The notes: generated from the sequence alone by a model not told the origin. DNA of 64,000 nt from Synechococcus sp. LA31 (GCF_018502385.1 NZ_CP075523.1:2356001-2420000); one strand, 5' to 3'; counted from the first letter of the stretch, positions 28,106-37,651 are shown. Numbers and translations: made by a program.

Positions 28106-29142
28106 TCGGCATCGCGCACCGCCAGCCGCTCCATCCCGGCCCGCAGCTGCAGCAGCGGATCCATAGCCGGATCGCAGCCCCGCAGCCGCGGACCGAGCAG
28201 CCGCCAGATCGCCTGCCCCAGGGCGGGGTGATCTGGCGGGTGTTGCCACACGATCACGGCGGCGCCAAAGGCTGCGGCGGCACCGGCATTGGCGTCTTGG
28301 TGTTTGTCGGCCGCTTGGGGGAAGGGCACCAGGATTGTGGGGCTGCCGCACACCGCCAGTTCGCTGAGGCTGCCGGCGCCGGCGCGGCTGATCACTAAGT
28401 CGGCGTGTTGAAGCAGGCCTGGCACCTCATCGCTGAAGCGGCGCTCGCCGTAGGCGGGGTGCTGCAGCTGGCCGCTGTCGGGATCGTTGCTGCCGCTGAG
28501 GTGCACCACCCGGCAGCCTGCAGCGAGCAATTGGGGCAGCAGCGGCCGCACCATGCGGTTGAGCCCCACGGCCCCCTGGCTGCCGCCCATCACCACCAGC
28601 AACGGCCCGGATCCTGCGGGCATCCAGGCGGGCAGCGGCGCTGGTTCCAAAAACTCCCGTCGCACGGGGGTGCCCGTCACCCGGGGCTGGCAGCCGGGTA
28701 GGCGTTCGGCGGCCTGGGGCAACCCCACGGCTACGCGGCTGCAGAGCTTGCCGAGCAGGCGCGTGACCCGGCCGGGCACGCCGTTGGATTCGTGCAGCAC
28801 CACGGGCACGCCGCACCAGCGGGCCGCCAGGATCGCTGGTGCGGCGATGTAGCCGCCGGTGCTGAACACCACGCGGATCCCCTCGCGGCGGATCAGCTGG
28901 CGCACGCTCCAGCTGGCCCCGAGCAAGCGCAAGAGGTTGAGCAGTTTCTGCAGGCCGCGCCCTTGCAGGCCGCCGGCGTTCACGGTGTGGAGCGGGATGT
29001 CGGCGGGCACCAGTTCGGTTTCGAGCCGGTTGGGCACCCCCAGCCACTGGAGTTGCCAATCGGCCGGCAGGGCCCGGGCCACCGCCAAAGCCGGAAACAC
29101 ATGTCCGCCGGTGCCGCTGGCCGCGATCAACAGGCGGGACAT
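28066..29142 (-). CDS. murG: UDP-N-acetylglucosamine-lipid II transferase MurG
   Basis: MurG adds GlcNAc to lipid I, giving lipid II, on the inner face of the plasma membrane. The 358-residue GT28 protein has the N-terminal [19 protein letters not shown] loop, [15 protein letters not shown], the C-terminal-domain [13 protein letters not shown] loop and the UDP-binding signature [20 protein letters not shown] followed by [14 protein letters not shown]. Length and all hallmark loops are normal. It is divergent from the secreted hypothetical gene at 29197. Confidence 0.97.
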   Translation of the reverse strand: MSRLLIAASGTGGHVFPALAVARALPADWQLQWLGVPNRLETELVPADIPLHTVNAGGLQGRGLQKLLNLLRLLGASWSVRQLIRREGIRVVFSTGGYIAAPAILAARWCGVPVVLHESNGVPGRVTRLLGKLCSRVAVGLPQAAERLPGCQPRVTGTPVRREFLEPAPLPAWMPAGSGPLLVVMGGSQGAVGLNRMVRPLLPQLLAAGCRVVHLSGSNDPDSGQLQHPAYGERRFSDEVPGLLQHADLVISRAGAGSLSELAVCGSPTILVPFPQAADKHQDANAGAAAAFGAAVIVWQHPPDHPALGQAIWRLLGPRLRGCDPAMDPLLQLRAGMERLAVRDADQLLAGVLLELSA

Positions 29143-29196
29143 GGGCGCGGCGGGAAGGCGCGCCTAACTTAAGGGCCGTGTGTTGGTTGAGTTCCA

Positions 29197-29931
29197 GTGC
29201 TGTTGCGCCCTCTCCTGCCGGCTGCCCTTGCCCTGGCCGGCCTGGTGACGGCCGCACCGCTGCGGGCGGCCCCCAGCCTGCAGGCGCTGCAGGAGGCCCT
29301 CAACAGCAGCTCCCCTGAGGTGCTCACCACGGTGCTCGAGCCCGGCAAGGGCCTCGACCCCGACGAAGTGGCAAATCGCCGACTCCTGCTGCGCGAGCAG
29401 TTCCCCGATGCCAGCTGGACTGTGCAACCCGGTGCTCCGCTGAAAGATGGACGCGCCACCACGCAGATCAACGTGGCGGGCAGCCGCGAGGAAGGGGCTT
29501 ACCGCTTCCGCTTTGAGGCGCAGCAGCAGCTGGTGCTCGGCGCCAGCGGCGATCGCTTCAACAGCCAGGAGGTGATTCGGGAGAGCTCGATCCTGCGCAG
29601 CGGTGACAGCGACCTCAAGGTGAGCCTGTTGATCCCCGATGCCGTGCTCACCGGCCAGCGCTACGACGTTGATGTGGTGTTCGATGAACCCCTCGACGGC
29701 GCGGTGGTGGCCGGTGCGCTCCAGCCGGTCTCCGCTGCCGACCTCCTTCGAATGCGCACTCCCGACCTGCAGCTCGAAGCCCTGGGCGGTGGCGGCATCT
29801 TCAAGAGTGCCCAGGCGCCTTATCAGCCCGGTACCCAGACCTGGGCTGTGCTCCTGGTGCACCCCAAGGGCATCGTGGCCGCCAGCAAGCAGGTGAAGGT
29901 GGTGGCCGATCGGGCCGCGCTCAGCTTCTGA
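29197..29931 (+). CDS. Exported conserved hypothetical protein
   Basis: A 244-residue protein from GTG 29197 with a clear signal peptide (LLRPLLPAALALAGLVTAAP). The mature region starts with a helical piece (SLQALQEALNSSSPEVLTTV). It continues as beta-rich sequence (EGAYRFRFEAQQQLVLGASG, LKVSLLIPDAVLTGQRYDVD), suggesting an immunoglobulin-like or NTF2-like fold. No family was recognised, but similar proteins occur across picocyanobacteria. Its end overlaps the dehydrogenase gene on the other strand by 11 bases. Confidence 0.75.
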   Translation: MLLRPLLPAALALAGLVTAAPLRAAPSLQALQEALNSSSPEVLTTVLEPGKGLDPDEVANRRLLLREQFPDASWTVQPGAPLKDGRATTQINVAGSREEGAYRFRFEAQQQLVLGASGDRFNSQEVIRESSILRSGDSDLKVSLLIPDAVLTGQRYDVDVVFDEPLDGAVVAGALQPVSAADLLRMRTPDLQLEALGGGGIFKSAQAPYQPGTQTWAVLLVHPKGIVAASKQVKVVADRAALSF

Positions 29932-30826
29932 ACCAGCGGGCCAGGGCCGACACATCGAGATCGCCGTGGCCGCTGGCGAGCAGGGCGTCTTCCATGGCGG
30001 CCACCTGTTCGGTGACGGGCAACTCCAGCTGCTGGGCCGCGGCGGCCTCCAGGGCAATGCCCAGATCCTTGCGGTGCAGCGCCAGCTTGAACCCCAGCGG
30101 GTAGTGATCGTTGATCATCCGCTCGCTGCGGTGCTCGAGGGCCCAGGAGCCGGCGGCACCGCCCTTGAGGGCCTCCACCACCTGCTCACGGTTGAGCCCC
30201 AGCCGCTCCGCCAGGATCAGGGCTTCGGCCACCGCGGCGTAGCTGCCGGCCACCAGCACCTGGTTCACCGCCTTGGCCTCCTGGCCGGCGCCCACCGGGC
30301 CGAAGTGGGTGATCGAGCTGCCGAGCACCTGCAGCAAGGGGCGGGCCCGCTCCAGTTGGTCGGTTTCGCCCCCCACCAGCACCGAAAGCGTGCCGGCCTT
30401 GGCGCCTTCTGTGCCACCGGTGACCGGGGCATCGAGGTAGTGAATCTGCTTCTCAGCCAAGGCGGCAGCGAGGCGGCGGCTGGTGGCGGGGGCGATGGTG
30501 GAGCAGTCGATCACCAGGGAGCCTGGGCTCAGGCCGTGCAGCGCCGCATCGCGTAAATCCGTACAGTCTGTACAGAAATCGAGCAGTGCGGCCTTTGCGG
30601 CGCGATCGTCGCTCACGCACAGCAGCAGCACCTCGGCGTTGCGCGCTGCCTCCGCCGGGCTGGCCGCCACGTGGGCACCGGCCTCCTTGAGGGGTGCGCA
30701 GCGGCTAGCGGTGCGGTTGAACACGGTGAGTGCGTACCCGGCTTGCAGCAGGTTGAGGGCCATCGGTGTGCCAAGTGCCCCCAGCCCGATCCAGGCCAGG
30801 CGCAGGTGAGATGGATCGGCGTTCAA
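29921..30826 (-). CDS. NAD(P)-dependent beta-hydroxyacid dehydrogenase (3-hydroxyisobutyrate dehydrogenase family)
   Basis: A 301-residue two-domain oxidoreductase. The Rossmann motif is IGLGALGTPMALNLL with VFNRTASR after it, the substrate-binding signature is LDAPVTGGTEGAKAGTL, and the catalytic lysine lies in GAGQEAKAVNQVLVAG. The helical C-terminal domain is complete. Substrate cannot be fixed; glyoxylate/succinic-semialdehyde reductase and 3-hydroxyisobutyrate or tartronate semialdehyde enzymes share these motifs. The start is TTG 30826, overlapping the stop of the EF-hand gene, so the two are coupled. Confidence 0.88.
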   Translation of the reverse strand: MNADPSHLRLAWIGLGALGTPMALNLLQAGYALTVFNRTASRCAPLKEAGAHVAASPAEAARNAEVLLLCVSDDRAAKAALLDFCTDCTDLRDAALHGLSPGSLVIDCSTIAPATSRRLAAALAEKQIHYLDAPVTGGTEGAKAGTLSVLVGGETDQLERARPLLQVLGSSITHFGPVGAGQEAKAVNQVLVAGSYAAVAEALILAERLGLNREQVVEALKGGAAGSWALEHRSERMINDHYPLGFKLALHRKDLGIALEAAAAQQLELPVTEQVAAMEDALLASGHGDLDVSALARWFRS

Positions 30827-31296
30827 GGCTGGGCAGGGGCGGAGAGTTGGCGGCGCTGCTCGGCCAGGCCCTGCAGCTCCTGCCGATCCACACTGCCATC
30901 ACCGTTGCGATCGGCCTTGCCGAAGTGGCGCAGCAGCCAGCTGTAGGCCTCCGCTTCGCGCCGGTCGATGCGGCCATCGCCATTGCGATCGGCCTGGCTG
31001 AAGAAGCGTGTTGCCCGTTCACCCCGAGGCGTCTGGGCCGGCATCAGATCCGTTGGGGTGAGGTAGCCGCGCCGGCGGCTGTCCAGCCGCTCGAAGTGCC
31101 GTTCCAGATAGGGCTGGCCTTGCACCTCCTGACGCTGCAACCGCTGATCGCTATTGCGATCGAGCTGCCGGAACAGTTGCTGCATCCGCTGCTGATAGCT
31201 CTGCTGCTCGGCCGGGGTCTGCCCCCAGGCGGCACCGGACGTGCCCAGGCTGATGCCTAGAACAATCGCCAGGATGGGAAGGCGGCAGCGTCGCAT
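30823..31296 (-). CDS. Exported EF-hand calcium-binding protein
   Basis: The 157-residue protein has a signal peptide (LPILAIVLGISLGTSGAAWG) and four EF-hand-like loops. Two are canonical (DRNGDGRIDRRE and DRNGDGSVDRQE) and two are weaker (DRNSDQRLQRQE and DSRRRGYLTPTD). The canonical pair probably binds Ca2+ in the periplasm. It overlaps the dehydrogenase start by 4 bases and is divergent from the two-component pair. A role as a calcium buffer or sensor is inferred. Confidence 0.82.
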   Translation of the reverse strand: MRRCRLPILAIVLGISLGTSGAAWGQTPAEQQSYQQRMQQLFRQLDRNSDQRLQRQEVQGQPYLERHFERLDSRRRGYLTPTDLMPAQTPRGERATRFFSQADRNGDGRIDRREAEAYSWLLRHFGKADRNGDGSVDRQELQGLAEQRRQLSAPAQP

Positions 31297-31425
31297 GGCT
31301 CCAGGCTATGGAGCGGGCCCGGATGGGAGGCAGCTGGCACCCCGCCAACCTGTGACCAGATCTGTCTGGTGCGGTTGCAGCGCCGTGATCTCCATACAGT
31401 CGAGCCAGCCTCGCTGAACCCGTCC

Positions 31426-32166
31426 ATGGTTGTTGCGCAGCGCAGCTCCCAGGCGCGCATCTGGGTGGTCGACGACGACCCCGAACAGCGGCGACTGCTC
31501 GGCACCTATCTCATCGATCAGGGTTACGACGTGCGCTGCCTCAGTAGTGGCGAGCAGCTGGTGGCCCGGCTGGAGGGTCAACGCCCTGATCTGGTGGTGC
31601 TTGATGTGATGCTCCCCGGCGATGACGGCCTCACCCTGCTGCGCCGTCTGCGCGATGGCGGCGACGATCTGCCCGTGGTGATGCTCACCGCCCGCGGTGA
31701 TGGTGTGGATCGCATTATTGGCCTGGAACAAGGGGCCGATGACTATCTCGGCAAGCCCTTCCTGCCCCGCGAACTCACCGCCCGCATCGAGGCGGTGCTG
31801 CGCCGCCGTGTCGCCCTGCCTGCAGGGACACCCCTGGCTGAAGGCCGCCTGGTGGAATTCGGCGATGCCCGCTTGGATCTGGCGGCCCGCAGCCTCGAAC
31901 GGGCCGGTGAGCCGGTGGTGATCACCAGCGGTGAATTCAGCCTGTTGGCGGCCTTTGTGCAGCACCCCCACCGGCCCCTCTCGCGTGAGCGGCTGATTGA
32001 GTTGGCCCGCGGCCCAGGCTCCGATACCGATAGCCGCAGCATGGATGTGCAGGTGTCGCGGGTGCGCAAGCTGGTGGAGCCCGATCCCGCTCGGCCCCGC
32101 TACCTGCAGACGGTCTGGGGCTACGGCTATGTGTTTGTGCCCGATGGCCAGCCCCGCAGCCGTTAG
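31426..32166 (+). CDS. OmpR-family response regulator
   Basis: The 246-residue protein has a receiver domain (residues 10-125) with acidic pair VVDDDPEQ, phospho-acceptor Asp in LVVLDVMLPGDDG, Thr in MLTARGD and Lys in YLGKPFLPRE. The C-terminal winged helix is of the Trans_reg_C type (SRERLIELARGPGSDTDSRS, then VWGYGYVFV). ATG 31426 gives a standard N-terminus. The histidine kinase follows with a 23-base overlap, so this is a cognate pair; the signal is unknown. Confidence 0.92.
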   Translation: MVVAQRSSQARIWVVDDDPEQRRLLGTYLIDQGYDVRCLSSGEQLVARLEGQRPDLVVLDVMLPGDDGLTLLRRLRDGGDDLPVVMLTARGDGVDRIIGLEQGADDYLGKPFLPRELTARIEAVLRRRVALPAGTPLAEGRLVEFGDARLDLAARSLERAGEPVVITSGEFSLLAAFVQHPHRPLSRERLIELARGPGSDTDSRSMDVQVSRVRKLVEPDPARPRYLQTVWGYGYVFVPDGQPRSR

Positions 32167-33430
32167 GTACGCCCTGGTGGGGGCCGGCGTGTCGGCCCTG
32201 AGCCTGGCGCTGCTGCAGACCCTGCTAGCCCAGCGGCTGGAGCGGGCCCAGATCATCCAGCTCGGCCCTGAGGTGGCGTTCAACCTGCGGCTGGGCGAGC
32301 TGGCCCTTGATCGCCTGCCACCGGCGGCTCTCTCCCGCCTCAGTGGCTTGCCGCTGCGGGTGGGGGCCAACCCTCCCTTGAGTCGCGACGGTCGTCTGCA
32401 GCGCCAGGCCCGCCAGCTGCAGCAGGAGCTCTGCCGTGAAATCAAGCCCTGCCCGCCTGTGCTGCCGTCGGCGGGTGAGCGACCAGGGGTGTGGGTGGAG
32501 CTGCTGTCTCCGCTCGAGCCGGTGTGGTTGTTTACACCACTTGATGTGGCCAGCGGCAGGGCGCCTGATCCGCTGTTGCTCGCGCTGGCGCTGCTCGCGG
32601 GCAGCATCTCCAGTTCGCTGCTCTACCTGTGGTGGGAGGTGCAGCGGCCGCTGCAGCAGCTGGAGCAGGCCCTGGCGCAGGTGGGCAACCACGATCCAGC
32701 CGCGGTGCCCCTGCCCGCGGCCGGCTCCGGTGCGGTGCGGCGGCTCACGGCACGGTTCAAGGCGATGGTGCAGCGGCTGGCCGCCAACGACCGCGAGCGC
32801 GCCACCATGCTTGCCGGCATTGCCCACGATCTGAAAAGCCCTCTCACCCGGCTGCGGTTGCGGCTGGCGGGACAGAGCGAGCAGCAGCGGGCCGAGGCTG
32901 ATCTCGATGCCCTCGAGCGCATCACGGGTCAGTTTCTGCTGTTCGCCGGTGGTGGTGATGCGGAACCGGCGGTGTCGCTCCCCCTGGATCAGTGGCTGGC
33001 GGAGCTCAGCGCACCGATCGAGCCGGATCAGCTGCAGCTGGATCTCGAGCCCCTGCAGGCCTGCGTGCAGCCCATCGCCCTCGGCCGGGCTGTGAGCAAC
33101 CTCATCGACAACGCCTTCAGCCACGGCCGTCCGCCCCTGCGCCTGGTGCTCCGCTCTGAGCAGGGGAATGGCTTTCGTATTGAGGTCTGGGACCAGGGCC
33201 CCGGCGTCAGCGCTGAAGCCTGGCCCCAGGCCCTGCAGCCGTTTCTGCGGCTCGATCGCGCCCGCGGCGGTAGTGGCCACTGCGGTTTGGGCCTGGCGAT
33301 TGCGGCGCGGGTGGCGGCAAGTCATGGCGGCCAGCTGGAGTGCCGCCGTAGTGAGCTGGGGTTTGCCGTGGTGCTGCGCGGCCGCTCAGTTGCATCTGGT
33401 CATAGCTGTGTCGCCAGCGGAAGCATGTAA
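32144..33430 (+). CDS. EnvZ-like sensor histidine kinase
   Basis: A 428-residue membrane kinase. It has two transmembrane helices (about residues 7-27 and 145-165) enclosing a periplasmic sensor of about 115 residues, then a HAMP linker (VQRPLQQLEQALAQVG). The phospho-accepting His is in GIAHDLKSPLTRLRLRL, with ATP-binding N box (LGRAVSNLIDNAFSHGRPPL), G1 (EVWDQGPGVS) and G2 (GHCGLGLAIAARVAASHGG). ATG 32144 lies within the end of the response regulator gene. Partner of the regulator upstream. Confidence 0.9.
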   Translation: MASPAAVRYALVGAGVSALSLALLQTLLAQRLERAQIIQLGPEVAFNLRLGELALDRLPPAALSRLSGLPLRVGANPPLSRDGRLQRQARQLQQELCREIKPCPPVLPSAGERPGVWVELLSPLEPVWLFTPLDVASGRAPDPLLLALALLAGSISSSLLYLWWEVQRPLQQLEQALAQVGNHDPAAVPLPAAGSGAVRRLTARFKAMVQRLAANDRERATMLAGIAHDLKSPLTRLRLRLAGQSEQQRAEADLDALERITGQFLLFAGGGDAEPAVSLPLDQWLAELSAPIEPDQLQLDLEPLQACVQPIALGRAVSNLIDNAFSHGRPPLRLVLRSEQGNGFRIEVWDQGPGVSAEAWPQALQPFLRLDRARGGSGHCGLGLAIAARVAASHGGQLECRRSELGFAVVLRGRSVASGHSCVASGSM

Positions 33431-33476
33431 ATGGCTTTGCCTTCCGCAGGATGGGTGGGCTTTGTTTCGTTGCCCC

Positions 33477-33860
33477 ATGGCCCATCGCATGCTTCGTTCC
33501 CGTGCCGCCCTTGCCCTGGCTGGTGTGCTGCTGCTCGGAGCTGGATCCAGCTTGAGCAAACCCCAGAAAGCTGACGCAAGCAGCCCGCTGATGGATGCCC
33601 TCGGCCGCCTCAGCCCCTCCCAGCGCATGGACTACATCCAGGGCCTGCGCGGCATCGAGGAGGCCCGCAGCAGCGAGCGCCTCCAGCACCTCGATCAGGC
33701 CCAGGCCTGCCTGGCCAAGGCCTCCAACCCCACGGCCGTGAAGGGTTGTTGGCAGGGGTTCACGAGCGCTAGCCAGAAGTCGCGTGCTGAACAGGTTCAG
33801 CAACAGCAAGCTCTGGCCCAGCGCCTTGGCCTGCCAGCGGGCGACAGGAAGAAGAAATAA
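33477..33860 (+). CDS. Small exported hypothetical protein
   Basis: A 127-residue protein with a signal-peptide-like N-terminus (MLRSRAALALAGVLLLGAGS). The mature part is helical, with SPSQRMDYIQGLRGIEEARS, a pair of Cys residues (QACLAKASN and GCWQGF) that may form a disulfide, and a basic KKK end. It follows the sensor kinase gene after 46 bases on the same strand. No family recognised. Confidence 0.65.
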   Translation: MAHRMLRSRAALALAGVLLLGAGSSLSKPQKADASSPLMDALGRLSPSQRMDYIQGLRGIEEARSSERLQHLDQAQACLAKASNPTAVKGCWQGFTSASQKSRAEQVQQQQALAQRLGLPAGDRKKK

Positions 33861-33866
33861 CGACGA

Positions 33867-35072
33867 TCAGGCTTCGTCGAGGGCGGCCACACCGGGCAGC
33901 ACCTTGCCTTCCAGCAGCTCGAGGCTGGCGCCGCCGCCGGTGGAGATGTGCGACATCTTGTCGGCCAGGCCAGCCTTCTCCACAGCCGCCACGGAGTCAC
34001 CGCCGCCGATGATCGTGCAGCAGCCCTTGCCGCTGAGGTCGGCCAGGGTGGTGGCGATGGCGTTGGTGCCGGCGGCGAAGGCGTCGAACTCGAACACGCC
34101 CATGGGGCCGTTCCAGATCACGGTCTTGCAGTCGGCCAGGGCGTCCTGGAACACCTTCACGGAATCAGGGCCGATGTCGAGACCCATCCAGCCGTCGGGG
34201 ATGGCATCCACCTTGGCGACCTGGCTGTTGGCGTCGGGGGCGAAGTTGTCGGCCAGCACCACATCGGTGGGCAGCAGGAACTGCACGCCCTTGGCAGCAG
34301 CCTTGGCCTCGAGCGCCTTGGCGAGCTCGAGCTTGTCGTCTTCCACCAGGCTCTTGCCGACGGCCAGTCCGCGGGCCTTGTAGAAGGTGAAGATCATGCC
34401 GCCGCCGACAAGGATCTTGTCGCACTTGTCGAGCAGAGCCTCGAGCACGCCGATCTTGGAGCTCACCTTGGAGCCGCCCACGATCGCAGCCAGGGGGCGC
34501 TTGGGCTCATCGATAGCGCCCTGCAGGTACTGCAGCTCCTTCTCCATCAGGTGGCCGGCCACGCTGGGGCTCAGGTATTGGGTCACACCCTCGGTGGAGG
34601 CGTGGGCGCGGTGGGCGGCGCCGAAGGCGTCGTTCACGTACACGTCAGCCAGGGCTGCCAGCTGCTTGGCGAAGTCGCCCTCGTTCTTCTCTTCCTCAGC
34701 GAAGAAGCGCACGTTTTCGAGCAGCACCACGTCGCCTTCGGCCATGGCAGCCACCTTGGCTTCGGCATCGGGGCCGATGCAGCTGTCGGTCTTCACCACG
34801 CTCTTGCCCAGCAGCTCGCCCAGGCGCGCAGCCACAGGGGTGAGGCGCATGCTCTCGTTCACCTGACCCTTGGGACGGCCGAAGTGGGCCGAGAGGATCA
34901 CCTTGGCGCCCTTGCCGCTGAGGTCGTTGATGGTGGGCAGGGCAGCGCGGATGCGGGTGTCATCGGTGATGGCGCCGGCATCGTTGAGGGGCACGTTGAA
35001 GTCGACCCGAACCAGCACGCGCTTGCCGCGCAGTTCATCAGCGGAGAGGCTGGCCAGGGAGCGCTTCGCCAT
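33867..35072 (-). CDS. pgk: Phosphoglycerate kinase
   Basis: Pgk transfers phosphate between 1,3-bisphosphoglycerate and ADP, serving glycolysis and, in reverse, the Calvin cycle. The 401 residues include the signature [21 protein letters not shown], the hinge and nucleotide motifs [13 protein letters not shown] and GGGMIFTF, and [13 protein letters not shown] with [12 protein letters not shown] near the end. Normal length and convergent with the small exported gene (6-base gap). Certain. Confidence 0.98.
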   Translation of the reverse strand: MAKRSLASLSADELRGKRVLVRVDFNVPLNDAGAITDDTRIRAALPTINDLSGKGAKVILSAHFGRPKGQVNESMRLTPVAARLGELLGKSVVKTDSCIGPDAEAKVAAMAEGDVVLLENVRFFAEEEKNEGDFAKQLAALADVYVNDAFGAAHRAHASTEGVTQYLSPSVAGHLMEKELQYLQGAIDEPKRPLAAIVGGSKVSSKIGVLEALLDKCDKILVGGGMIFTFYKARGLAVGKSLVEDDKLELAKALEAKAAAKGVQFLLPTDVVLADNFAPDANSQVAKVDAIPDGWMGLDIGPDSVKVFQDALADCKTVIWNGPMGVFEFDAFAAGTNAIATTLADLSGKGCCTIIGGGDSVAAVEKAGLADKMSHISTGGGASLELLEGKVLPGVAALDEA

Positions 35073-35196
35073 GGGGGAGAGCTAGTGGAAAGGTCGGGCG
35101 AATTTAGCGGGCCGGTCAAGGGGGGAACCACAACGTTGGGATTCCTGGTGCTCAGCCGTTCTGGCGCTAAACAAAGAGAGCACCGGCCAGTCGGCC

Positions 35197-35574
35197 ATGT
35201 TCGAGACCGTTCTCTTCCCGATCGATCGCAGCCGTCAGGCTGCGGAAACTGCTGCCACGGCCCTCAAACTCGCCCAGCAGCACCAGAGCACGTTGGTGCT
35301 GCTCTCGGTGGTGGAACCCGAGCAGGACGATCCGGTGGCGGTGGCCGAGCTGCTCGAGCAAGCCCGCAGCCGCTTCCAGGAGCAGGGGGTGAGCTGTGAG
35401 GTGATCGAGCGGGAGGGCAAACCAGCCTTCGTGATTTGCGACGTGGCCGATGAGATCAATGCCGATGTGATCGTGATGGGCACGCGAGGGCTCACGCTGG
35501 AGGCTGACGAAGCGCCCAGCACCGCCTCGCGTGTGATCCAGCTGGCGCCCTGCCCTGTGTTGGTGGTTCCGTGA
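35197..35574 (+). CDS. Universal stress protein (UspA family)
   Basis: A single-domain, 125-residue Usp with the start pattern FETVLFPIDRSRQAAETAAT, the VIVMGTRGLT segment and the terminal CPVLVVP strand. The usual ATP-binding G-2x-G-9x-G(S/T) motif is only partly kept (GTRGL then A and S instead of Gly), so ATP binding is doubtful. Its stop overlaps the GTG of the GTPase gene, forming an operon with ylqF-like and rluD-like genes. Confidence 0.88.
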   Translation: MFETVLFPIDRSRQAAETAATALKLAQQHQSTLVLLSVVEPEQDDPVAVAELLEQARSRFQEQGVSCEVIEREGKPAFVICDVADEINADVIVMGTRGLTLEADEAPSTASRVIQLAPCPVLVVP

Positions 35575-36440
35575 GTGAGTTGCTGAGTTCCGCCGCACCG
35601 GCTATCCAGTGGTATCCGGGGCACATCGCCAAGGCGGAGCGCTCACTCACCGGCAACCTCGCCAAGGTGGATTTGGTGATCGAGGTGCGCGATGCGCGGA
35701 TCCCCACTGCCACCGGCCATCCGCGCCTGCAGCGCTGGATCTCGGGCAAGCAGCACCTGCTGGTGCTCAACCGGCGCGACATGATCCCAAGAGTGGCGCA
35801 AGACGCCTGGGATGCCTGGTTCCGCAGCCAGGGGCAGACCCCCTGGTGGAGCGATGCCAGGGCCGGCACAGGCGTGAAGCAGCTGCAGCAGGCGGCGATC
35901 CGCGCCGGTGATGCGCTGAATGAACGCCGCCGCTCGCGCGGCATGTTGCCCCGTCCGGTGCGGGCCCTGATGCTCGGCTTCCCGAACGTGGGCAAGTCGG
36001 CCCTGATCAACCGCCTCGTGCGTCAAAAGGTGGTGGACAGCGCCCGCCGCGCCGGCGTGACCCGCAGCCTGCGCTGGGTGCGTCTGGGGCAGGACTTGGA
36101 CCTCCTGGATGCCCCCGGCGTGCTGCCTCCCCGTCTCGATGACCAGCTTGCGGCGCTGCGGCTCGCTCTGTGTGACGACATCGGCCAGGCCGCCTACGAC
36201 GGTGAGGCCGTGGCGATGGCCTTTGTGCAGATGCTGGCGGGCTTGGAGGGCGTAGCAGCCTCTGGCGTGAAGCCCGGCTTGCTCGAGAGCCGCTACGGGG
36301 TGCCGGTGCCAGATGCCCACGGTTGGCTTGAAGCGGCCGCTGCTCGCCACACCAGCGGCGATAGGGCGCGTATGGCGCAGCGTTTTCTCGACGATTTCCG
36401 CCGCGGCACGCTGGGCCCTCTGGCCCTGGAATTGCCGTGA
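35571..36440 (+). CDS. ylqF: Ribosome biogenesis GTPase YlqF/RbgA-like
   Basis: A circularly permuted GTPase of 289 residues that assists late 50S subunit assembly. The permuted motif order is visible: G4 NRRDM (residues about 64-68) comes before G1 LGFPNVGKSALIN (about 136) and G3 DAPGVLPP (about 184). The C-terminal helical RNA-binding part is present. GTG 35571 overlaps the stop of the stress-protein gene, and the stop overlaps the GTG of the next gene, so translation of all three is coupled. Confidence 0.93.
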   Translation: MSELLSSAAPAIQWYPGHIAKAERSLTGNLAKVDLVIEVRDARIPTATGHPRLQRWISGKQHLLVLNRRDMIPRVAQDAWDAWFRSQGQTPWWSDARAGTGVKQLQQAAIRAGDALNERRRSRGMLPRPVRALMLGFPNVGKSALINRLVRQKVVDSARRAGVTRSLRWVRLGQDLDLLDAPGVLPPRLDDQLAALRLALCDDIGQAAYDGEAVAMAFVQMLAGLEGVAASGVKPGLLESRYGVPVPDAHGWLEAAAARHTSGDRARMAQRFLDDFRRGTLGPLALELP

Positions 36441-37651
36441 GCGGATTCGGCGAAGGCGAAGGGGAGCTGCTCACCCTCACCTACCCCAAGCCGCTGCCGA
36501 TGCGGCTGGATCGCTGGCTGGTGGCCCAGCGGCCAGAGCAGAGCCGTGCCCGCATCCAGAAGTTCATCGAGGCGGGGTATGTGCGGGTGAATGGCGTCAC
36601 AGGCCGCGCCAAAACTCCCCTGCGCCACAGCGACACGGTGGAGCTCTGGATGCCGCCGCCGGAGCCTCTTCCTTATTTGATCCCCCAGGAGATCCCCCTG
36701 GATGTGCTGTTTGAAGACGAGCACTTGATCGTGCTCAACAAACCGGCCGGCCTCACGGTGCACCCGGCCCCGGGCAACAAAGACGGCACCCTGGTGAACG
36801 GCCTGCTGCACCACTGCCCCGACCTGCCGGGCATCAGCGGCAAGCTGCGCCCCGGCATCGTGCACCGCCTGGATAAGGACACCACCGGCTGCATCGTGGT
36901 GGCCAAGAGCCAGGAAGCGCTGGTGAAACTGCAGGTGCAGATCCAAAAGCGCATCGCCTCGCGGGAGTACTTGGCGGTGGTGCACGGTGTGCCTGCTGCA
37001 GAACACGGCACGATCGTGGGGGCGATCGGCCGTCATCCCGCCGACCGCAAGAAATACGCCGTGGTGCACGACGACAGCGGCCGCCATGCCTGCACCCACT
37101 GGACCCTGCTGGAGCGTCTCGGCGACTACTCACTGATGCGCTTCAAGCTCGATACCGGCCGCACCCATCAGATCCGCGTGCATTGCGCCCATATCGGTCA
37201 CCCGATCGTGGGTGATCCGGTGTATTCACGCTGCCGCAAGTTGCCGATGGTGCTGCCCGGGCAGGCCCTGCATGCGTTCCAGTTGGGGCTCGATCACCCG
37301 ATCAACCGTGAGCGGATGCTGTTTGAAGCACCGCTTCCGGAGGTGTTCGACAAGTTGCTGGCCGTTCTGCGTCGCCGCACCCAGACTGGGGCTTCCTTCC
37401 CTCCCGAGGCCTTGTCGATGGCCGAACACAGCCTTCAGGCCTTCATCGTTGCCGTGCGTCAGGATCCGGCTCTACAGCAGCAACTCTCCGGTACGGCTGC
37501 GGCCGACGCTGATGAGGTCGCAGCCATTGCCCGACAAGCTGGCTTCGAGGTGCGCTCCTCTGATCTGGTCAACCATGCCGATGGTGCCCTGGTGGATTAT
37601 GAGGATGAGGACTACTTCATGAAGCCCCAGTGGTGGGAGTTGGCTGGCTGA
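36437..37651 (+). CDS. rluD: RluD-type 23S rRNA pseudouridine synthase with C-terminal Nif11-like domain
   Basis: Residues 1-327 form a normal RluA/RluD-family synthase: an S4 RNA-binding domain (MRLDRWLVAQRPEQSRARIQ), then the catalytic domain with the essential Asp in GIVHRLDKDTTGCIVVAKS and the RTHQIRVH motif. The frame then runs without a stop into residues 328-404, which resemble a complete Nif11 domain (SLQAFIVAVRQDPALQQQL, then ADADEVAAIARQAGFEVRSS) with a Trp-rich tail (PQWWELAG). Related synthases normally end near residue 325. The fusion is unusual and is described separately. Start is GTG 36437, overlapping the upstream stop. Confidence 0.9.
   Translation: MSGFGEGEGELLTLTYPKPLPMRLDRWLVAQRPEQSRARIQKFIEAGYVRVNGVTGRAKTPLRHSDTVELWMPPPEPLPYLIPQEIPLDVLFEDEHLIVLNKPAGLTVHPAPGNKDGTLVNGLLHHCPDLPGISGKLRPGIVHRLDKDTTGCIVVAKSQEALVKLQVQIQKRIASREYLAVVHGVPAAEHGTIVGAIGRHPADRKKYAVVHDDSGRHACTHWTLLERLGDYSLMRFKLDTGRTHQIRVHCAHIGHPIVGDPVYSRCRKLPMVLPGQALHAFQLGLDHPINRERMLFEAPLPEVFDKLLAVLRRRTQTGASFPPEALSMAEHSLQAFIVAVRQDPALQQQLSGTAAADADEVAAIARQAGFEVRSSDLVNHADGALVDYEDEDYFMKPQWWELAG
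37418..37651 (+). other. Nif11-like domain at the end of rluD, possible internal start
   Basis: The segment encoding residues 328-404 of the synthase starts with an in-frame ATG (37418) preceded eight bases upstream by GAGG, so a free 77-residue Nif11 protein could also be made from the same mRNA. It begins MAEHSLQAF, just as free-standing Nif11 proteins do. There is no GG cleavage site or Cys-rich core, so it is not an obvious peptide precursor. Confidence 0.55.
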
